From Cryptomeria japonica (Eukaryota > Streptophyta > Pinopsida > Cupressales > Cupressaceae), in the NCBI RefSeq assembly GCF_030272615.1, contig NC_081414.1, positions 910,785,009-910,849,008 of the forward strand: 64,000 nucleotides of DNA, read 5' to 3'. Below the pieces are notes generated by a model. It ran no database searches, had not been told where the DNA came from, and saw nothing but the letters and a program-made list of their open reading frames with translations. Below, in pieces: positions 57,501 through 64,000 of this stretch. Each line of letters begins with the position of its first letter. Within the stretch, counting starts at the first letter, position 1. The position numbers and the translations under genes were made by a program.

Positions 57501-60500
57501 TGTTCTACCAACACACCTGTATGGAAAAGGCTACTTAATCATGAAGCAAATGGGATATGGTAGTAAAGGACCTATTGGAAAACGCAAAGGAGTCACTGAA
57601 CCTATAGATCTTCCTTCACAACCTAACAGAAACAAAGCAGGATTAGGTTCTAAACTCACGTTCCTATTGAAACAGCCGCCACATATAACTACAAAACCTC
57701 AATGGAAGGAAAAGAAGAAGTACAAAGAAGAATCCTGGCAAGAAGCACTTTTTGAATCAGCAGAAACAATCCGCAAGGCACGGGAACGTCAAGATCAGAA
57801 GTTACATCAGGAAAAGCTTCTAAGTCATAAGAAGGCCCTATCTATAGTAGTAGCTCATATTCAAACACCAATATCTCAAGAACAAATCGTGTCATCTCCA
57901 GATATCATTATCCCTCCCCGAGGAAGCACAGTCTATGAACAAATCCAGCAAGTAGAAGACGGATCTGATACAGAATCTACAAAAACCATCAAAATGGTAT
58001 CCATTATCAAAGATTTGTTTTCACCATACAACACACCTGTTTACAGCACAGATAGAATATGGGATGATGCCTATGAGACAGATTCCAATGAATATGAATG
58101 GGGTACCTGCTCCAATGCTACTACTGATATCCTGGATGATACTGATTCTATATCCCTTTCTCAAGAAGAACATAACGCAGAAGATAGACCTCTTGAATTT
58201 GGACCACAAAATATCTATGACGCCCAGGAAAGCGAACAGAAACATTATGAACAAGTCTATGTGGAGAATGATACCATTGAGGACTTCGATGAAATCCTGG
58301 ACTTCTTTAAAACCAAGACCCATCCTGATGAAAACTCTATCCTAACACTTACAGTCGCCGAGCTTGATCCACCCAACGATTCCTTACCGCTTGTCTTTCC
58401 TGACCTCATCGACTGGGACGAACCTGAAATCCATGATATACCAATTTTCCCAAATGATGCATCTATTATCCATTACCTATGTACTATAAATCCTGAAACA
58501 GGCTCTACCAGTGAACAAAATAACGATATCTATCAATCAGGGAGTGCCAAGTCTCTCAGTCGCAAAAATACAACAAATAAAGGATCTGATGCTGAAAACC
58601 AGTCAATGGCAACTCTAGATCATAAAAAAATTAAAATAAAGGACGCATCTGAGGGTGAAAACCTTTTTAAGGCACCTAACGATGGGAGACTTGACACTCT
58701 TCCTGAGCACTTTCATGAGCGATCACCCATTTTGATTGAGCCCACTCAATCAATCAACATTGGTACAACAAAAGCAGCCAGAAACATACAACTTGCAGAA
58801 TCTCTAATAGAGGAAGAAAGATCGGCATTCATCATCTTCTTTAAAGGACAACAAATCAACTTTGCTTGGTCATATGCTAATATGCCCGGAATAGATCCAC
58901 ACTTAATCATGCATCACTTATCCATCTCTTCAGGAGTTAAACTAGTCAAGCAAAAGCTACGAAAGATGAATCCACAGGTGGCACTCATGGTCAAAACTGA
59001 ACTAAAGAAATTATTAGATGTTGGATTCATCCGACCCATTGACTATGCAGAATGGATTTCCAACATCGTTCCAGTATCAAAACCAGATGGTAGTATCAGA
59101 ATCTGCACTGACTTCAAAGACGTCAACAAAGTTTGCCCAAAGGATGACTTTTCTCTGCCAAGTATCGACATAATTGTAGATCTCACAGCAAGCCATGCAA
59201 TGCTCTCACTAATGGACGGTTTCTCAGGCTATAATCAAATCAAAATAGCTCCAGAAGATCAAGATAAACCAGCATTCACCTGTCCTTGGGGAACGTACTG
59301 TTGGAATGTTATGCCTTTTGGCTTAAAGAATGCAGGGGCCACTTATCAAAGAGCAATGACTACAATATTCTATGACATGATGCACACATTTATGGAAGAC
59401 TATGTGGATAACTTATTAGCTAAATCCTTCACCAGAGCAGAACATCTTGGCATCCTGACAAAGATTTTTGATCAATTGGAGAAATTCCAAGTCAGGCTTA
59501 ACCCTAAGAAGTGTGTCTTTGGGGTTACATCAGGCAAGTTACTAGGCTATATAGTCTCAGCTAAAGGTATTGAAGTAGATCCAGCAAAGGTACAAGCCAT
59601 CATGGACATGCCACCACCACAGAATATCAGTCAACTCAAATCTCTACAGGGACGACTTCAATCCATCAGACGATTCATTGCTCAGCTAGCCGATAAAAGT
59701 CTACCATTTAACCATTTGCTACACAAAAATGTACCATTCAAATGGGAGGCTAAGTGTGCAGAATCTTTTTATCAAATCAAACAGTACCTGATGAATCCAC
59801 CAGTTTTGGTACCACCAGTCGCAGGAAAGCCTCTTATGTTATATATCTCAACAATAGGTATATCACTGGGGGCATTATTGGCACAAGAAGATCAACAAGG
59901 AAAGGAACACGCCATATATTACATCAGTAGGACATTGAATGGCTATGAACTCAACTATACATTCATTGAAAAGGCTTGTTTGACAGTGGTCTTCACATCT
60001 CAGAAGTTCCGCCATTATATGCTAGCACACACCATCAAGCTAGTCGCAAAAATTGATCCTCTCAAATATCTACTCAGTAAGGCGGCTCTTATAGGCCGAT
60101 TGGCTAAATGGGTCATGATTCTCAGTGAATTTGACATCCAATACACAGAAAGATGAGCAATCAAAGGACAAGCAATTGCAGATCAACTGGCTGAAGCACC
60201 GCTCCCAGGAAAACACACCATGGAGATCGAATTTCCAGACAGGGACGTTCTTGCTCTTTCTACCAAACACTGAACCCTATACTTTGACAGATCCTATACA
60301 CAACATGGTTCAGGGGCTGGCATTCTATTCATTACCCCTAAAGGACACACGATGCCAAGATCATATCGGCTTATATTTCCATGCACAAATAATGTGGCTG
60401 AATATGAGGCATTGGTCATAGGCATCAAAATGTCCGTAGAATGGAAAATCACAGAGCTAAAAGTCTATGGAGACTCACAATTGGTCATCAATCAAATCAA

Positions 60501-62022
60501 TAACAACTATCAGACAAAGGACGATAAGCTACTACCCTACAAACGAATGGTGGATGACTTCAAACAGTATTTTGTGCACATCACCTTTGAGCAAATACCA
60601 AGGTTGAACAACAAAGCAGTCGATGCAATGGCTACAATCGCCTCACTACTACAAATTCCAGAGCAACAGAGTCGTTACGAGTTCCTGGTAGAGCAACTGT
60701 TCTCCCCCGCCTATGACCACTCTGAATCCCATGTTATCTATGCCTTGACTGGTTCAGATTCTCTGTTATATGGACCAATATACAACTATCTCAAGCATAA
60801 TATCTTACCCATTGACCAATCCCGTAACCAAAAATGTAACTTTATTCAACAAGCTACCCGTTATACCCTTACTGCCGATACATTGTATCGTCGAGGTCTC
60901 GATGGTACTCTTCTTCGTTGCCTTGATCGTAATGATTCCGATTTTGCTTTACACGAACTTCACGAAGGTATTTGTGGCACACATTCAAGTGGCACTACTC
61001 TTGCTAAAAAACTTCTAAGGATGGGATACTACTGGCCTACAATGGAGAAAGACTCATATCATTTCGCCAAGAAATGTCCTAAATGCCAGATCCATGGTAA
61101 TCTGATACATGCACCAGCACAAGAACTGGAGCCATTTACAACATCCTGGCCCTTTTGTCAGTGGGGACTAGACCTCGTTGGCAAAATTCATCCTTCATCA
61201 TCAAATGGACACAAGTTCATTATAACCGCAACAGAATACTTTACCAAATGGATAGAAGCAGTTCCCATGACCACAGTGACTGGGAAACAAATTGCCTCTT
61301 TTATCCTCAATTATCTAATCTGCAGATATGGTATTCCAAATTCCATCATCACAGATAATGGACGGCCCTTCAAGAATCAAGATGTCCAAGAACTATGTGA
61401 GAAATTCAAAATCCAACATAGGTTCTCTACACCATACTACCCACAGGGAAATGGTCAAGCGGAAGCATCTAACAAGACAATACTGAAAATCCTCAAGAAA
61501 ACAGTGAATGATGCAGGCAAAGATTGGCATGTACAACTCAATCCCGCACTTTGGGCATACAGAACCAGCATCCGCACACCTACAGGAGCAACACCATACT
61601 CATTGGTATATGGATCAGAAGTTATTTTACCCCTGGAGGTAGAGATTCCATCTCTCAGAGTCTCTTTGAAAGGCTTAATCCCAGATGAAGAGTATCGAGT
61701 TAACCGACTGCAAGAACTTGAGCTATTAGATGAAAGACACCAACATGCTTATACTCATCTCAAAGCATATCAGCAACGCATGTGCAGGAGCTACAATCAC
61801 AAGGTCATTCCCTGCAACTTCAAGGTTGGTGACCTAGTCCTTAAAGAGAATCCAAGAAATCAGCAAGATCGAGAAAAGAAAGGGAAATTTGAACCTAACT
61901 GGTTGGGTCCCTATGTTATCATATCAGTTTATGGATCAGGTGCCTATCAGCTAACAAATTCTGAAGGAGAGGTGCTTGACGAACCAACTAACAACATCCA
62001 TCTGAAAAGGTACTATACTTAA
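54556..62022 (+). pseudogene. Ty3/gypsy gag-pol, one continuous frame with six in-frame stops
   Basis: 2488 codons plus stop. Starts MPVTRSQQDKQ. Capsid segment with FDRSLNMVPFPP and KFDKYDGKSDP near 196-230; CHHC knuckle YCDFHRNKGHRTNEC at 525-540; protease LIDGGAGLN near 743; a Gly-rich G-patch-like segment (LIMKQMGYGSKGPIG) near 995; RT from about 1450; RNase H with TLYFD, EYEAL and YGDSQL; integrase with HHCC near 2133 and catalytic D2206, D2267, E2303; C-terminal GDLVLKENP. Stops: TAA 54664, TGA 55519, TAG 57184, TAG 57451, TGA 60154, TGA 60271. No frameshift. The YVDD box of RT reads YVDN (1616-1619, codon AAC at 59410), which removes a catalytic Asp. Gag and pol share a frame, so no frameshift signal is needed. 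Confidence 0.93.
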
Positions 62023-63288
62023 GTGGCCTAGTGCACGGAAGAAAGCCAAAATTAAAAAAAATTAAAAAATCAAAAAAATCAAAAAATCCAGAAAAAGCAA
62101 AAACAAAGAGTACAAATAAAAACAAATGGTGAAAACCTGGTAAATAGGTGCTCTTGTGAAAGAACGGCTCCTCTATCTATCTCCATGCCATCTTATCCAT
62201 CAAAACACTATCGGCCATCCCCCGACACTTAGCATATATTCATTCAGGATATACTTAACGTAGTCACTATCCTAGGTTATCCATCTATATCTATCCTCTT
62301 ACCACATCCCACCATGGCTTGGTAATCACTGTACGTGATCATATCAAGAGGCACACTCAGCTAGGGGCATTAATTGGTTCAAAAACTTGCAACCATTCAA
62401 GACATCAAGGCTATCTGCAAAACTCAACAGCTCGACATCCAACAAACAAAACTATACTTCATCGCCAAAACCAAAACATAACAATTCACACAAATACCAA
62501 GGATGGATGATTTTCTGAAGTACTACATGTTGCATTCTTGCATAAAGTCTTGACTAGTTTTGCATTTTGAACTTTTTGAATTATTGGATTCTCTTCCTTG
62601 TCTCACTAAATGCTTCACAGCTAGAGGTCAAGAGGAATTTCCAATATTTTCTTAGTCCTCTGTCTGGGAGGCGATCACTTGTACTATGTGAAACCTTGCC
62701 TCGAGATGTGATACATCGAATATCACTGAAGGCCTGATTCCACTTCACGCATATAAATGATCTAATCTTGTCTGTTTACGCAATACGCACTCAGGTCGTC
62801 CTAGTTCAATTATACCTTGACGCTTGTGCTATCTTGCAAAATCAAAAAAACATGTAAATTTTTTTCAGGTCATTATGGTTTAATTATACCATTGTGCTTG
62901 TATAAATTTTCAACATATCCAAAATTCAATAAATGCTCAATGATGATATCTACAAAGAAAGCAAACAAATGGTTATATTGGATGGCAAATACAGAATGAG
63001 GATGCTACCAAAAACATAGTTGCATATCATTTTTTTACATTAGCTGCATATCATTTTTTTAATTAGCTACATATCCTATCATTTTACATGTTTTACATAT
63101 CATTTAAACATCATGGCATATCATATTACATTCAGTTGCCTATCAAATCATACATCTCCATTTCAAGATACATCTCACAGCATATAAAAGCATACATCCT
63201 ACATCATACATTACATCATATATTTAAGCATTACATCATCACATCAAATAAATACATCCATATCAACATATCACATGATCAAAAATGG

Positions 63289-63330
<42 letters not shown>

Positions 63331-63418
63331 AAACTTATCAAAATGTACAAAATGTGTCAAAACTGTGTCTAGTACAAAGAATAACAATGATCCAAAAATA
63401 CAACAGAGACCATGTCTC
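62023..63418. other. Post-pol non-coding region of element C
   Basis: No gene. A-rich run (62045-62125), then GGTGAAAACCTGGTAAATAGGTGC near 62127 as in element A. CAT/ACAT-rich tract at 63020-63290 and (AT)n at 63293-63328. Confidence 0.65.
63293..63328 (+). repeat. (AT)n microsatellite
   Basis: 18 uninterrupted AT units just beyond the stop of the antisense ORF. Confidence 0.9.
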
Positions 63419-64000
63419 TCAAGTATGACTATCTCCTGATGGAGATGGTCTCACTCCAGATACACCTGCCCCTGGATCTCCAGGAGGGTCCTGTCTTGGT
63501 GGACCAGTGACACCTCAGCTCTCCGACCGTGAGCCAGTAGCTCGAGATCGGCTGGATCTCGACTAAGCAAAACTCTCAACTCGCCGATCCCTAGGTACTA
63601 CAGCCTCGTAGTGTCGCCTGTAATACTCTGCCTCTTGGGCTCTTAGTGCCAGCTCTCTCAGGGTGTCTCTCATGGGACCACCCGCCGCTGCTCTCTGCAT
63701 GCTGGCCACCACCTCCTCCACTCGTCCGCGCCGCTCTATCTCGGTATCTCGCTCACTAGTCGACTGAGAAATCTGTTGTTGATCGATCAAAATCTGCGCC
63801 TGCACCTGCTACATAGTAATCTACAAGGTCCGGATCTAGGCATCCTCCATATGTCCTGGGACCCGAACCCGTAGTGGTACCTGTGCTGGAGGAACCCCTC
63901 CCACTCGGCCTGTCCTCAGTGCTGGAGGTGGGAGCACATTTGTCCTCCTCCTCTGAGCTGGTCGCATGGCCTCCTCTGCACCACCCACTACAGCTAACAC
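63419..64000 (-). pseudogene. C-terminal part of the antisense ORF of element C (partial)
   Basis: On the minus strand a Pro/Arg-rich segment near the window edge leads to MEDA, a Gln-rich coiled coil (QAQILIDQQQISQSTSERD) and LALRAQEAEYYRRHYEAVV, then a Pro/Ser/Arg-rich tail ending at TGA 63421-63419. ATYYVVAYRVVVP in element A (near 2040) matches EAEYYRRHYEAVVP here, so both elements share this gene. The PMD part must lie beyond 64000. Four in-frame TAG codons (three around 63808-63843 and one at 63565-63563) interrupt it. Confidence 0.65.

Larger units (their letters stand above)
50038..64000 (+). mobile_element. Element C: Ty3/gypsy (Tat/Ogre-like) retrotransposon, 3' end outside the window
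   Basis: 5' LTR, tRNA-Lys PBS, long leader with a phased array, an ORF abutting gag, one continuous gag-pol frame with six stops, a post-pol region and an antisense ORF. Pol order is protease, G-patch-like segment, RT, RNase H, integrase. The RT catalytic box is mutated, so the copy cannot move by itself. Confidence 0.9.

Overview
This window looks like heterochromatic, AT-rich nuclear DNA from a large-genome seed plant. I infer a gymnosperm or conifer, but no single-copy host gene is present to prove it. Nearly all interpretable sequence is transposable elements: Ty3/gypsy of the Tat/Ogre-like kind (pol followed by an antisense ORF, PBS for tRNA-Lys), Ty1/copia (PBS for initiator tRNA-Met), an L1-type LINE, and a probable large two-gene DNA transposon. 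I see no rRNA, tRNA, CRISPR array or ordinary intact host gene.

Layout. (A) 1-5703: 3' part of a gypsy element, with the integrase tail, a minus-strand spliced plant-mobile-domain (PMD) ORF with its own TATA box, a polypurine tract and a 3' LTR. 5884-12130: a copia-LTR-like remnant, then a large unknown ORF (7538-10721) whose first nine in-frame stops are all TAG. 12171-12305: short tandem array. 12420-13854: inverted gypsy LTR. 14520-15300: decayed gypsy gag. 15417-19470: decayed LINE. (B) 19478-26275: a gypsy element with the same LTR family as A, carrying a gag-like ORF and a long Pro/Ser-rich ORF where pol should be; a non-autonomous partner of A, cut off at its 3' side.

26276-50037: probable DNA transposon. 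Gene 1 (27459-30596, plus strand) is a decayed DDE-like transposase with one intron. Gene 2 (47152-40718, minus strand) is an unknown Pro-rich protein with at least six exons. Arrays containing CCCCTTAAG (left) and the inverse CTTAAGGGG (right) flank gene 2, and long hairpins lie at 49440-49985. Two copia elements are nested here: an intact, very young one at 31215-38371 (full 1377-residue polyprotein, LTRs differing by 2 substitutions plus a microsatellite step, 5-bp target duplication) and a minus-strand non-autonomous one at 42582-46760 that splits gene 2.

(C) 50038-64000: gypsy element with 5' LTR, tRNA-Lys PBS, a leader containing a striking 39-unit array of AGCGCRT at 21-bp spacing, an ORF abutting gag, one gag-pol frame with six stops (54556-62022), and the C-terminal part of the antisense ORF; it runs off the window.

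Best candidates for something new: the 21-bp-phased AGCGCRT array; the young copia carrying an antisense UBX-domain host-gene fragment and a four-copy hairpin array with a covarying base pair in its leader; the spliced antisense PMD gene; and the two-gene transposon with inverted CTTAAGGGG arrays.
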